From: Nymphaea colorata
Taxonomy: Eukaryota > Streptophyta > Magnoliopsida > Nymphaeales > Nymphaeaceae
DNA: 64,000 bases
Assembly: GCF_008831285.2 (NCBI RefSeq)
Contig: NC_045139.1
Location: 29,243,206-29,307,205 of the forward strand
Direction: 5' to 3'
Position numbers and translations under genes: made by a program. The notes beneath the pieces are model-generated. The model was given only the letters and a program-made list of their open reading frames with translations. It searched no databases and was not told the origin of the DNA. Positions 10,152-21,678 of this stretch are shown here, piece after piece (the first letter of the stretch is position 1; every line of letters starts with the position of its first letter).

Positions 10152-13100
10152 TACGGTATACTCGTTAACTGACAGTAGGAGTAGGCTTTCTTCTCCTGTT
10201 GCTTCCATTGTATAAGACAACCACAATTATGCAAATTTAGGACTATCCAAAAACAGAAAACCAGAACAAGCTTGATGATAATGTTTTGCTGTGTGCACCA
10301 CTTGCTGTGCCTGTTAGTATTCTATGATGGCTATGGACTTTTATTTCTGCATAAACAACTGTTAGTTTCAACCACTGGGTCCATTCTTGTTTCTAGTTCT
10401 TAGAACTTGAAAATTAAGTACTAGGCATTAGTGAACTTTTGTTTTACTTAATCTGGCATTTTGTTGTTTTCACTTCTTATGGATGAACCCTTTTTTAAGT
10501 TGTAGCCCAATACTTTGTGATAGGAGGTTGCAGAGCCTGCAGCTGAAGCACTTGTAAATATGTCACAAAACTCGGAACTTTCAGAAAAGATGGTTGTGGC
10601 AGGTATGGTTGGAAAAGCTATGGAGATGCTATCTAGAAAAGATCCATCTCTCTCACGGTTATCAGTGATGTTGCTTGCTAACCTTACACGATTGGATGCT
10701 GGTATCTCTTCATTGCTCCAGGTGCTCTCTCTCTCTTTCTCTCCACACACACGCAGAGCCACACATCCCTCAGCATGAACCTTCGTTGTTAGTGGTCAAA
10801 ATGGGGTTCCTAAGGCATCATCCCTTTTAGTGGGAGAAAATGGAAGATCCTGCTGTCCAGGAAAATGGAACATGAGTCATTCTGGATGGACAGAGAAAAG
10901 GGAAATAGGAAACCAAGAATAGCAAAACCTGCATAAGGGTAAAATTGGCTTTTTCCAAGAGCTAAATTCATAAACGTGAGTGCAAGGAAAGGTCATCTTT
11001 GAGACCAGCATGCTTTTGGTTGACACCTAGCCATAGTGTGTTAAAAAGAAACATGCCATCAATATGCAGGAACCTTTGTCAGGTCTTTGTCATTTCTATA
11101 GTAGGAGAAAAAAGGCCAAACTTGTGCTATTGCTCTATAGATTTGCTTGCCACAGACAACCAGTTTTGACCCTCTGAATCCAGCGCCACAGGGGCTAAAC
11201 CAGAAAGCCTCTTTTGAATTGACTCCAAGCATCATTTTATTGTTGGTTTGCAGGACCTTAACTTAGATGCTTTTTGCTTTCTGAAAATTGTTCATTTGAA
11301 GTATTGTTTTTTTTTCTTATTCATCGAGTTTGTAAAATCATGTTAAGACGATTGAGCTTTTTATAGTTATAGTAGTTATAACTTACAAGGATTGCAATTT
11401 TTTGCAGATTGGGGATGCAAAAATTGAAGGGCTAAATCTTTTAAAGCTTGTTAGGTCTTTCTGTCAATCACATAACGACACAAAAGGTATTTGAATATCA
11501 TCCCACTGCCTGTACAATGATTGATCTATGAAGATGCAGTATGTGTTGCATGGTCACATAAAACGTGTATTATTCGAAAAAAACGCGTATAATACCTGAA
11601 CAATAAGTCAGCTGTATAAAACGGCAATTAGACGCGTCTTTCTTTAAAAAAACGCTGGAAAATAAAAAAACGTGAAGAAAACTCACAAATTATATCCGTT
11701 TTTTCGCGTTTTTTTGTATTGTTTATTATTTTTTATGTTTTATAATTTTCAAGATTTATTAAATGGTTTAGATTTTTAAAAATTTGCTGAGATTTTCCCG
11801 AGATATTCCTGAGGTATACAATTTTACCGTATTATACCCGAGAAATTCCTCGCTGTATGATACCCATACACGATATATGTGACAATGTGTTGAACAGTGA
11901 CAAATTATCTGAATGAATCTGACATTCTTATTCATGTGGATCTGAAATTGTGTGTGATATGACTGCAATATGAATTGTTTATCTTCCACTTTCAGTAAAC
12001 TGGAAATGGTGAGAAAGTTGACAAGATTTTTCATCTTCTATTGGTTACATTTTTTCAAGAAAATCATCAAGTAGTTAATCTGCTTTTTGTTACCCCTTGA
12101 TTAGTTACCAATCAAGTGCCCAATATACATTTGTATCCAGACATTCTTATTCATGTGGATCTGAAATTGTATGTGATCTGACTGCAGTATGAATTGTTTA
12201 TCTTCCACTTTCAGTAAACTGGAAATGGGTGTAAAAGTTGACAAGATTTTTCATCTTCTATTGGTTACATTTTTTCATGAAAATCATCAAGTAGTTAATC
12301 TGCTTTTTGTTACCCCTTGATTAGTTACCAATCAAATGCCCAATATGCATTTGTATCCAGTCTGCATTTTCTCATCTCAAGAGAGATGGATGGTTCAAAA
12401 TGATTTCAATATTTGACCATAAGCATTGTAGTAGTTCTCCTAAAGGAGATGGTTCTGCTGCAAGGTTAAAGTGGCGGCAAGAAACAAAACTTCTATAAGT
12501 TTGTCTGAAGTAGGAAGCGGGAATTCAAGGAAATAAATTTTGGAAGTGAAGATGAAAAACAGAATGAATGTTGAAGTGTATAGAAAATATGAACGCACTT
12601 TGCTTTAAATTTCATCAAATATTCAAGTTGCCTTGGATTAGTTTGTGGTTGATTTTCCTACATAAAATAGGTGTCTACACAAATGTGAATATGATATACA
12701 TGTAGATTATAAGCTACCGAAGGTAATGATTGTTCAGGAATGCCATAATGACCCGCAAGTATAAATGTAAGTGGCTACAAAATACAGGTAAATCAAGCTT
12801 TACTATTCTAGAAAGGTCAGTAAATTGTTACTTCTTTTGCTGACAGATGATCCCTTTGAGCATGTTAGTTCCATTCTTGTTAATGTATCAAGGACAGAAG
12901 CTGGAAGAAATCTGTTATTGGACCCTAAGAGAAGACTTCTAAAGCAAATCATTCCACAGTTTGATTCAACAAGTTTGTTGCGCAAGAAAGGGGTAAGGTC
13001 AAGAGAGGATTTTCTTAATATTTCTGAAGAATCCTCCTTTTAGGCACTATGGAAAAAGTCTTGCTTATGCACTATGCTGATTTTCTAGGATAACAAGGGG

Positions 13101-14607
13101 ATTACATTGTGATGGCCTATTTGTTCTATCTTCCTTTGCTGAGTGGTCTATGTACTTATAAAGTACTTTTGTTTTCCAGTAATATTTTCTTTCTTCTGTT
13201 GGAAATTGAGGTTTTCTTAAAAGTCTCCTGGATGGTTATTGTCTTCTTCCACCTAAAACCTCTCTATAAATGCTAATATTCTCTATTTTATTTAGTTAGC
13301 TTGGCATTTTTCATTTTTTGTAATTGAATTTACCTTTAATGCACTTCTCAACAATTGCTTTGAAAACAATTACAGTTTTTAAGCTGTAAAGGCATAATCG
13401 GTGAACTTGTGCAACTCTTTTGTACAGCATGCAATCTTCAATTAACCACATTAATTTGGTAACAAATTTTGTGAGAATGCACATTGATTTGTAAAAACAT
13501 TTCTTTGTCTCTGAATCTGAAAATCTTTGAAGCTGTACCTTTAAAATGCTGTTGCATTTATATTATGTATAGAATTCGTCATGATTTTGTGTATTTTTCC
13601 CTTGTTTTTCTTCTAATGAATTTCATTTCATGCTATAATACCTTGTTGACAGGTTTTGGGGACAATTCGGAATTGTTGTTTTGATGCAGAAAATCAACTG
13701 CAAAATTTGCTTTTGATATCTGAATTTCTTTGGCCGGCTCTTCTCCTTCCTGTTGCTGGAAAGAAGGTGATTGGTTGAATTTGTACCCAAGATGTACATC
13801 ACTGCTGAAGCTTCTGGATATTAATGTCTTTCCTGAACGCTGGAGCAACAGCAAATAGTTTGGAGTAGTACTATCTACCCTGGGAATATTTCAGATGCTT
13901 GCCAAACCTTCTTTCAGATGATATTGCTTGTTTCCTTGTTGAATCTCACCCCTTTATTTGGATCTAAATTTACCCACTTACCCCATCATGCTTATTTTGG
14001 GGGTTTCCTTTGGGTTAAAGTTTAGATCCCAAAGAGAGAAGTTGACACCCAATAAGGAAACAAGGAGGGTATTGAGTAAGTGTCAAAGGAAGTGGAAAGA
14101 GTGATCAACTGACAATGGTTCCATACACTACCCTGTTTGATTCACCTATTCTCTAGTGTATGAGGAGCATTAGCGGCCAATTATCTTATGCCTGAACTTC
14201 TTGTCCTCATATAAAAAATTTATATGATAATGATATATATATATTTTTTGTTATTATTTACTGATAGTTTCTGTCATCTGAGATAAACTAAAACAAGTCA
14301 TGTAGTAGGAGAAGAATAGGCTATAGCTATTTGTGTGAGGATAATTTGACCATTCTGATATATTGTTCTACTATGTCTTGCTTGTGGAGTTATTTGTGTA
14401 GTTGAACCTGAAATTCTGGGACTTTTTCCAAGATAGAAGGGTTTGGTTAGACCTGGACAATGGGTGAGGCAAGGTCCGCCAAAACGAAAGATCTGTAAGC
14501 ACCTGGTAAACACGTTTAGGTCTTGGACCTAATCCATTTATAACCAGGTTGGGTTGAGATCCATTTCTCAGGTGCAGGCAGCTTTCTTTGACCCAGTTTG
14601 ACCAGTT

Positions 14608-14639
<32 letters not shown>

Positions 14640-17557
14640 GCTTTTGACCCATTCCAATCTCGGGATGGCTGGCAGCAAATTTGGTTGAGGATGTTTCGCT
14701 CATTCACAGCCTCACTGGAGGAAGTTGCGTTCAAAGATAAGGGACTGACACTAGTACTTTTTAGAAAACCTGGGGTTTTCTTCTTAAAAGTTAAAACTAT
14801 CCCAGGTACCCAAGATGGGTCTGGGACAAAAAGATGGGTTGCTTTACCTGACCATTTTGAGCAGGGTTGATGTAGACCCAGTTTCTCAGGTCCTTTTGAT
14901 CAACTATGGCCCATGGCAGGTTGGATATGGTACCTGCAAACCAGGTCTGTGTCTGGAAAATCCACTAGTAATGACCAAGTTTCGAGTCTTTCAAAACTTA
15001 ATAAAAACCGAGAGAATAAATCTGTCAATATGGTTTATTGAAATTTAATACTTTACCTTCTGGTTTAGTGTTTTCCCATAAAAAATTGAGGGAACTGAAC
15101 TGTGGTTTGAGGTCCAAACAACAACTCAGATTGTTCAGTACTTCTGAATGAGCTCTTAACAGTGCAGCGGTCTTGTTTTTTGCAAGATATAGAACATCCA
15201 TGCACAATTGGCACGTATTGTACTCATGCTTAGTTTCCTTGTCTATTAAGTGGGACCTATTGCTCTTGAAGTGATAGATAGTAACCTTTCTTGTACTTCT
15301 CAAAAGTTCACGCATCAAGATGTATTTTTTCAATGGTTGAGGTATACCCTGCTTTCAGGCTTCAGTTGTCTTGTGAACTGAGATTTTTCAGTAATATAAT
15401 TGATTCTCTGTTTATCTCATGCTACTTTTTTTTAGCCTTCTTATTCTATTATTCTGGTTGAGATGCAACAGTTGTATAATGAAGCAGACACATCCAAAAT
15501 GCCACCTGAACTTGCAAGTGCACTTTCCCATGAACGAGAACCAGTTGATGATCCAGAAATTCGTTTAGAGGCTGCAGAAGCCATTTACATGATAGCAGTT
15601 CAGGTCGGAGGATGTACTTTTTGCTCATATTGCAAATAGAGTTGTTTAGACTTTTGATTGTGTTATCTTCACGTCAAGCATCAGCAAAATGATATACTGT
15701 CATCAGACACATGAGGCAGTCATCAATTGTGACCAGTGACTTGAATGACGGATATATTACGGACGGAGGAGTATATAATTGAAGGTCCGTGTGAGGGAGT
15801 TTCAAGGGTCCAGATATAGAGGTCTCAGTAATTTGGAGTTGACAGATAGGCCTTGAGGTGTTTCAAACGAAAAAAGTGTAAATGAATGAATTAAGTGGTA
15901 AAAACTATTAATATAATTTTTGTATTAAAAGGAACTATTAGCATATAACTCTAAGCTTGAAGGCGGATGTGAAATTAAAGTTGGGTTGTGCTTGCATTGG
16001 GTCACAGTGAGGCACAGAAGGAACAAGGTCCAGCTTTTGTGACAAGTTGATAGGGATGAGCATGGCCAATCCATCCCATCTTGGGCTGGGTTTAGGACGG
16101 TTTCCGATCCTTCTACATGCCACCGTGCATCCTTGGCTGAAATGCGCCAAACTTAACCACCTTGGTGGCATATGGCAAGCCTCAGATAGACTGCCTTAGC
16201 TATAATTAGTTTCAACGTCGTAAGATGTTCCTTAAGGGATAATTGGCATTAAGATGTCCGCTTGTTAGAGGTCATGTACATTCTGTTGAGGGATTATACC
16301 AGTAGACACAATTGATGATCCAATCGTGAAAACTAAACACTTCTGTAGCCCAAACAAAAAAATAGAAGAATTTCATATACTGATGCCTATACAGATGAGA
16401 TGGTGTACATCTAGACTCCTAGAGAACAATTTTAAGATATTGAGATTGTCTAACAGAGATATGTAACACTGGGTCACCTATCTTAAGTATTTATAATTAA
16501 TCAATTGTTTTCTCTGCAAGCATACAGCTGTGCCCATTCATTCAAGTATGCACAAATTACAAACTAAGTTGCCATTTTCTTCTTGCAGGAAGCAGGCCTA
16601 AGAGCTCTTTGGTCTGTCAATGGTCCGCGCATACTACAAGTAGGGTATGAAGATGAAGAAGACCCAAAGGTCATGGAAGCATATGAAAGATTAGGTGCCT
16701 TGGTGTGTACCATCCCTGTTCTTTTGCATGATATCTGTTACATGTTATTCAATCTAGTTAAATCCGTCCTCTACTGGTTCTGCTCAAACTTTCTTTTGTT
16801 TTCTTATCTTCAAGTATTTCAAAAGTCAATATGTGGACCTTGACAGTCACATCCTTTTTCTTTTTCTGTTTTCCCCTTTAGGAGGTTCAATGGCCTTTTA
16901 AATGCTTTTAGGAATAGTCTTGTGGTTTATCTTTTAGAGGATTTATCTTCGATTTACAATTTGTATTGTGTAAGTGCTAAGTACTCAGTTTGATATTCAT
17001 GAGAAAAAGCTTTGAAAACGTGGTACATTCAGATGAAGTAACAGCATGCGTGTTTACACATACATCTGTACATGGTGGGGGGAGAGAGAATGGAGAGCTA
17101 GTTTTTGAGTAAGAGAGTGCAGATCAGGTCACCTGATGGAAGTTTTACCTTGTGATTAAGCAAGGCCTCCAGGACCACACAATTCCTGGTTGGTGTACAA
17201 TCAGCAGCACAATAACAAACCGACCATGGAAACATGATTTCATACGGTATTTCACATATAACACCGGTTTGTCTGATCTCCATTAACACAATAACCCAAC
17301 CGACCAGGGAAACATGGTTCAGATGGTATTTTGCATATAACTCTGGTTTGTCTGATCTCCATTCCTAGATAGAGTGTCCCTGATTTTCAAGCGGTATTGA
17401 CAAGCAGTAATGTGTATCTGCATTTGAAGAAGAATAAATAAACTGTGTTTCCCCTTATTAAACAACGAGCTCATATATTTTCCTTTTGTTGCCCCCCTTT
17501 TGACAGCTTGTTCATGGGAACACCGATTCTGAGTTGGATACACAGGCGTCGACCTAG
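8699..17557 (+). CDS. HGH1: HGH1 homologue (FAM203), eEF2-folding cochaperone
   Basis: Armadillo-like cytosolic protein. Yeast Hgh1 helps the chaperonin TRiC fold eEF2, and this role is inferred here by family. Exons: 8699-8752, 9904-10026, 10524-10721, 11408-11486, 12847-12992, 13653-13766, 15436-15603, 16589-16702 and 17507-17557, giving 348 residues, a normal family length. It starts MASELEELFGFL. Diagnostic stretches are RRAAVDIVRGLTGTDDG, EALVNMSQNSELSEKMV, SILVNVSRTEAGRNLLL, GTIRNCCFDAENQ and EIRLEAAEAIYMIA. These span the DUF383/DUF384 regions. The last exon is tiny and was found by frame and by the expected Leu-Val-His ending after GAL. Introns are large and contain local duplications and a candidate transposon. 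The promoter region is shared with the divergent tRNA-Glu gene. Confidence 0.93.
11922..12360 (+). repeat. 219-bp tandem duplication in HGH1 intron 4
   Basis: Copy 1 spans about 11922-12140 and copy 2 about 12141-12360. Both start acattcttattcatgtgg and end atttgtatccag. They differ at only a few positions, for example gatatgactgcaata against gatctgactgcagta, so this is a young duplication. Each copy contains a run resembling a polypyrimidine tract plus AG, but no coding exon. Confidence 0.9.
14448..14949. mobile_element. Candidate hAT-like non-autonomous element in HGH1 intron 6
   Basis: The left end reads TAGACCTGG and the reverse complement of the right end reads CAGACCTGG, a near-perfect short terminal inverted repeat. 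The flanking octamers ggtttggt and tgtctgga match at 5 of 8 positions, as in a decayed hAT target duplication. The interior has GACCCAG/CTGGGTC-type sub-repeats and a GA tract at about 14611-14639. No transposase frame is seen. Confidence 0.4.
17208..17365 (+). repeat. 79-bp tandem duplication in HGH1 intron 8
   Basis: Copies start at 17208 and 17287. Both begin cacaataac, contain accgacca and gggaaacatg (ggaaacatg in copy 1), and end ggtttgtctgatctccatt. About ten differences separate them. The array lies roughly 140 bp before the last HGH1 coding exon. Confidence 0.8.
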
Positions 17558-18716
17558 CACAGACGCGTGAAAGCTCTCGGAAACCAAAACGAATGCATGC
17601 AGGAGGCTCATAGTTCTATAGCTGTGAAATCAGAACAGAGAACCAGGTGGAAGTGGATTGGCTGCTGACTTCAACCGGTAAAAATGGCCGTTGCTTTTCT
17701 CGTTGTTTTAGAAATTCAAATGAAGAGAAGAGGCTTGCCATTTTAAATAGGTTATGAGGAACTTCGGTGTACCAACACCAGTCATCAGCTTGCTTCATCA
17801 AGGGTTGATGCTGGATCTGGAGGACGCTGAACTTCATATTCAATTTTACAATAAAACATTGGTCAGGTGTATGTTGTCTGGCTCTGAATTCATGTGGGCA
17901 AGTAGAATCTGGTTGCAGGTGGACTTGTTTGAAGTTCTACTTTCATTTTTGAATTTGGTTCGAGCCTGGTAGAGAATTCGAAGTAAATATGTATATTGAT
18001 TTAGTACACTGTTTTATCTTCAAATCCGTGTCAAATCGATTGCTTGGTTAACTATTTAAACGTGTACTACGATTTGGCATGAGCATGCTCCATCCTAATC
18101 TGTTTGCGCAATATCCCATTTATGTTGGATCCAAGCCTAAAGTGTCTATGACTTCCCAAATGAGTATAATATTTCAAAATGAATAAGTCTATTTTTTAGT
18201 GCGGGTCGATTATATTTGCTAATCATAAATCCACTTTGTAGGCTTTTTTTTTTGTTACCATAATCACAAAACTCTATCTACGTTGTTGCTAAAATGTTTG
18301 ATGCCAGCTGATCTTAAGATTGTCACCTTGAAAACATGTGAAAGTTATAGTTTCCATAGTTTGTTTTCTTAATGAAAAGGTTAGGCCATTTGTTGGGCGG
18401 GTCTTTGTAATATTGTCAAAGTTTTTAATTTACTTTGATGCAAAAAAATTAATAATATTTCACTTCAATTCAGCTGCGTTTCACTAAAACTCTTATGTTG
18501 CCAGCAACAAACTAAGCTCTTCTATAGGGAAATTGAAAATCATGATATGCCCATTTTTGAGTTATGGCCAAAGGGCGAGTGTTTAAAGGCTCGTCGGACT
18601 CGACCCAAACAACTGCCGTTTAAAGGTTCGAATCGAATCCCCTCGCCACCGGAGGCCTAAGAAAAGGGCGCTCTCCTCCCTCCCTTCCTCCCTTTGCTTT
18701 CCCGCAATTCGACGCC
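17558..18716. other. HGH1 3' flank and spacer
   Basis: This holds the HGH1 3' UTR and the promoter of the next gene. The small open frame near 17754 lacks any recognisable similarity. The last 80 bp, just before the ATG at 18717, turn GC-rich and pyrimidine-rich, typical of a plant 5' UTR. Confidence 0.55.
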
Positions 18717-19403
18717 ATGGAAGATCCATACGCCTCCATCGCAGCCCATTGCGTCATCTCCGACTCTCAGCGTAAGCTTCTCGGTGATCCCCCGCCGGTA
18801 CCGCCGGACTGCCTCGGCTTCTCCTCGCCATCCGACCGTTCGCCTTCCGTTCAATCCCAGCCCGTCGATGGAATCTTCATGTGCTCACCTCCTGACACCC
18901 CCCACGCCACCCCGCCACAGAGCGTTCCCCCTCCCGTGGCCGTAGATTCCCCCTCCACAAACGATGATCCTCCCCGCGACCCGAGGGTTCGCCCGATTGT
19001 TAACCTCATCAGGTCCTTCTGGGAAGGCAGAGAACAGGAGGTGGAGCTCAGTTGGCCAAAGTCTACCTCTAAGGCTCGCCCCGCTGCGACTTCCGGCGGC
19101 CGCGCGAGTGGATCGCCTCTCCAGGTCGCTAATGCAACCCTAGGACTCAAGACAGCCCGCGAGACGACCGAAAAGAGAGGTTCTGCTGTAGGGTCGAAGA
19201 GAAGCAGAAGATTGCCTGCGTCGATCGTGGATAAGGGAAAGGAGTTGGCCGAGGAGAGCCCTGAGGAAGCACGCGCTGAGGGACTCGCAGATTTAATGGG
19301 CTTGCTCTTCGATGAGGCGGACACGAGCATAGGAGATGTTGACATTCTCGAGTTAAGCGTGAAAGCAGGCCTGACGTTTCCGCTTCCGAAGTGGCGGAGA
19401 TGA
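18717..19403 (+). CDS. Uncharacterised 228-residue, probably nuclear protein
   Basis: I do not recognise this gene. It is a single open frame with a strong start context (gacgccATGG) and the GC-rich composition of genuine exons nearby. Residues 20-95 are rich in Pro and Ser and include FMCSPPDTP, with possible proline-directed phosphorylation sites at 57-62. A basic cluster, GSKRSRRLP (160-167), could be a nuclear localisation signal. Residues 173-228 are acidic and then hydrophobic (LADLMGLLFDEADTSIGDVD), ending in a compact Trp-containing tail, LTFPLPKWRR. The ordered tail after a disordered body suggests a short C-terminal interaction motif. The antisense strand is also open (255 residues at 18851-19618), but it lacks the start context and is taken as a GC-driven shadow. 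Further 3' exons are not excluded. Confidence 0.7.
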   Translation: MEDPYASIAAHCVISDSQRKLLGDPPPVPPDCLGFSSPSDRSPSVQSQPVDGIFMCSPPDTPHATPPQSVPPPVAVDSPSTNDDPPRDPRVRPIVNLIRSFWEGREQEVELSWPKSTSKARPAATSGGRASGSPLQVANATLGLKTARETTEKRGSAVGSKRSRRLPASIVDKGKELAEESPEEARAEGLADLMGLLFDEADTSIGDVDILELSVKAGLTFPLPKWRR

Positions 19404-20639
19404 AGCAACGACTGGAAAGGTTTGCTGGGTTTGTTCTTTATATTGCCTCTCTGCTTTTCTGAATAAGTTTTCATGGAATACAGCGGCTCTGTGATTCGGA
19501 AAAGTAGCCATGGTGTCTGGACTTGGGCACCTTGTCTTGGACAAATGAGCTCATATTTGATGGTTGCTTTGCAACTACGTTCTCTAAAGGGTGCAAGGAG
19601 TGCAGCAGAGCCATGCATTGATTACCATATGTTACTTTGCTGTTCTTCTCCTTCGAAGAATGCTAAACGTCATATGTATGTAGTTTCAGGGTTCACCAGA
19701 TGTGATGAGAGTGACTCCCAGATAACATGGTGCAACTCCATGAAACATGAAAGCTTTCTCTCTCCCGTGTATATATACAAACATGAAAGTTTTCTCTCTC
19801 CGTATATACACACACGTAGCACGCACGCACACACGTATTGCTGTTACCCTGTCCTACTCAGTTTCATTGTGGCTTCAAGTTTCAAGGCTGCCGAAATATT
19901 TTGCTTAAAAGTAATTTATCTTGTGCTATTATTGGTCTTTAGTAGATGGCATTCTTGGATCAAATTGTTCAAAATGAAATATCCTTGTATTCTATTTACA
20001 GAAGTTTATTTTTCCAGTGTTTGAGAGTATTCAATTATAAGACTAACTATGGCGAATTAGAGGTCGATTTTATGGGGCTTGATTCCTGAAGTATACACCG
20101 AAATTTCTGATTTTGAATTCGAAGTTTCTTTTTGAAAGATATCTAACCGAATAATCCAATCCAGTTATCTCAGTCAATTTTAGCGGTTTGTGAAGCTTTA
20201 TACTGTTCCAAAGAAAGTCAAGTGATTTATACAGGGTGCACTCTGCATCTAAGATGCAAATTAACAGCTTTTCATTGTCTCTTCGGAGATATCCGATAAA
20301 ATTGGAACGATACAGAGAGAAATTAACAGATTTTCATCAATGACCAAATGTTTCTTCACGCTGAAGACTTTTTTACAGAAGCAGTACATTTCGTTTTTCT
20401 CTGAAAGCAAAAGTCTTAGAGAAGATCCCTTTCCTGCCAAGGTACCGGATTCTGCAACTGTGGCATGAAACAACTCCAAGAAACAGAATCGGATCTAATT
20501 TTCCCAAGACATTGCTGCTATTGACAAATAGGAGAGTTAGAAGAATTATCCTCTTGATAAACTTATTCTACATCTCATCACTGGAAAGGTTGGGGAGCAA
20601 AACTTGTATGGTTTCTTTTGTGCTTGTCGCATGAAGCTT
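19404..20639. other. Convergent 3' region between the 228-residue gene and AAR2
   Basis: This holds the two 3' UTRs. It contains short TA, CA and CT runs near 19770-19835 and no supported gene. A 183-codon open frame from 19473 lacks family similarity and ends in AT-rich low-complexity translation. Confidence 0.55.
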
Positions 20640-21637
20640 TCAAAATTTATCGTTACTGGCACTTGGCTCCTCGATCATCTCAATGACAGGTGCATACTGC
20701 AGAAGAGTTCCGTATGTAGATTATAAGTGTTGTAAAAGAAGCAATTCAAGAAACTCGTGACCCCAACTGACCTCGTCATCTCCCATATCCATCCCAGCTG
20801 AATATTTGGTCTCAAAATTCCATCCAAGATTAGTTTCAAGCAGTTCCTTTGCCTTCTTCACCTGAAAAAGAAATCCAGGTCACTTTAGAACATGGTTGTG
20901 TACGCATTCTGAACAGTAACATAGACTCATCATTAGCTATGCTAAAAATCTAAACCAATACTATGAGAACCATTTAGTTGACGTACGTTGATGTGTGCAA
21001 AAATGGGACGGGCAAAAGGAACACAGGTTACAGCCTTAACATACTCGGGACTGGTTAGCAGAATCTGTCAGCAACTTCAGTAGGATCCAAACGAGACCTC
21101 ACTGAGTTTTCAAAAAAAATTTCCAGATTCAGTAGGATAGTTGCATTAAAAAACCGGAACCAGCTTGGTTGGAGCATGTATTGGTCACCTTGGTTGGCGC
21201 TGATTACTGACCTCTAAGTACATGGGAGAAGGGCTACGATCATGTGATTAATATAAATTTGACTAACAGGATTAAAAATGCAAATCTGACTTTAACGCAC
21301 ACCAATTCTCAAAGTTATAAGTTCTTGTTTTTATTGAATGCTAATAGGTGAAACGGCAGGGTATTCAACGAATATTGAGCCCAGATTATAAAAGGATTAT
21401 ACTTTCACCGTTCTCTGCAAATTTCATACAAGATGAATCACTGTTCTTGGATATAAAGTTAGGATTAATATCAGAAAAGGGAAATCCTCAAACTGAATAT
21501 AACAGCAAATACTTTCTGGCATACCCATGTAAGAAGATCGCCATCAACAACAGATGCTTCCTCTACAATGGAGAAAAAATCCTGCAGTCATGGCAAAACA
21601 TCATTAGTGGGAGCGGGCGAGTTAGTGTGTACGTGTC

Positions 21638-21678
<41 letters not shown>

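Noticed and set aside
15750-15775. acggacggaggagta, similar to the end of Stowaway-type MITEs, in HGH1 intron 7
   Set aside because: Only one end is seen; no partner inverted repeat within several hundred bases.
16703-16843. Read-through of HGH1 exon 8 into 16703-16843 as the C terminus
   Set aside because: GTGTGT donor follows GAL directly, and the exon at 17507-17557 supplies the expected short LVHG ending and stop.
18851-19618. 255-codon minus-strand frame opposite the 228-residue gene
   Set aside because: Weaker start context, and it runs past the coding end into AT-rich DNA; Arg/Ser/Pro-rich text typical of shadows.
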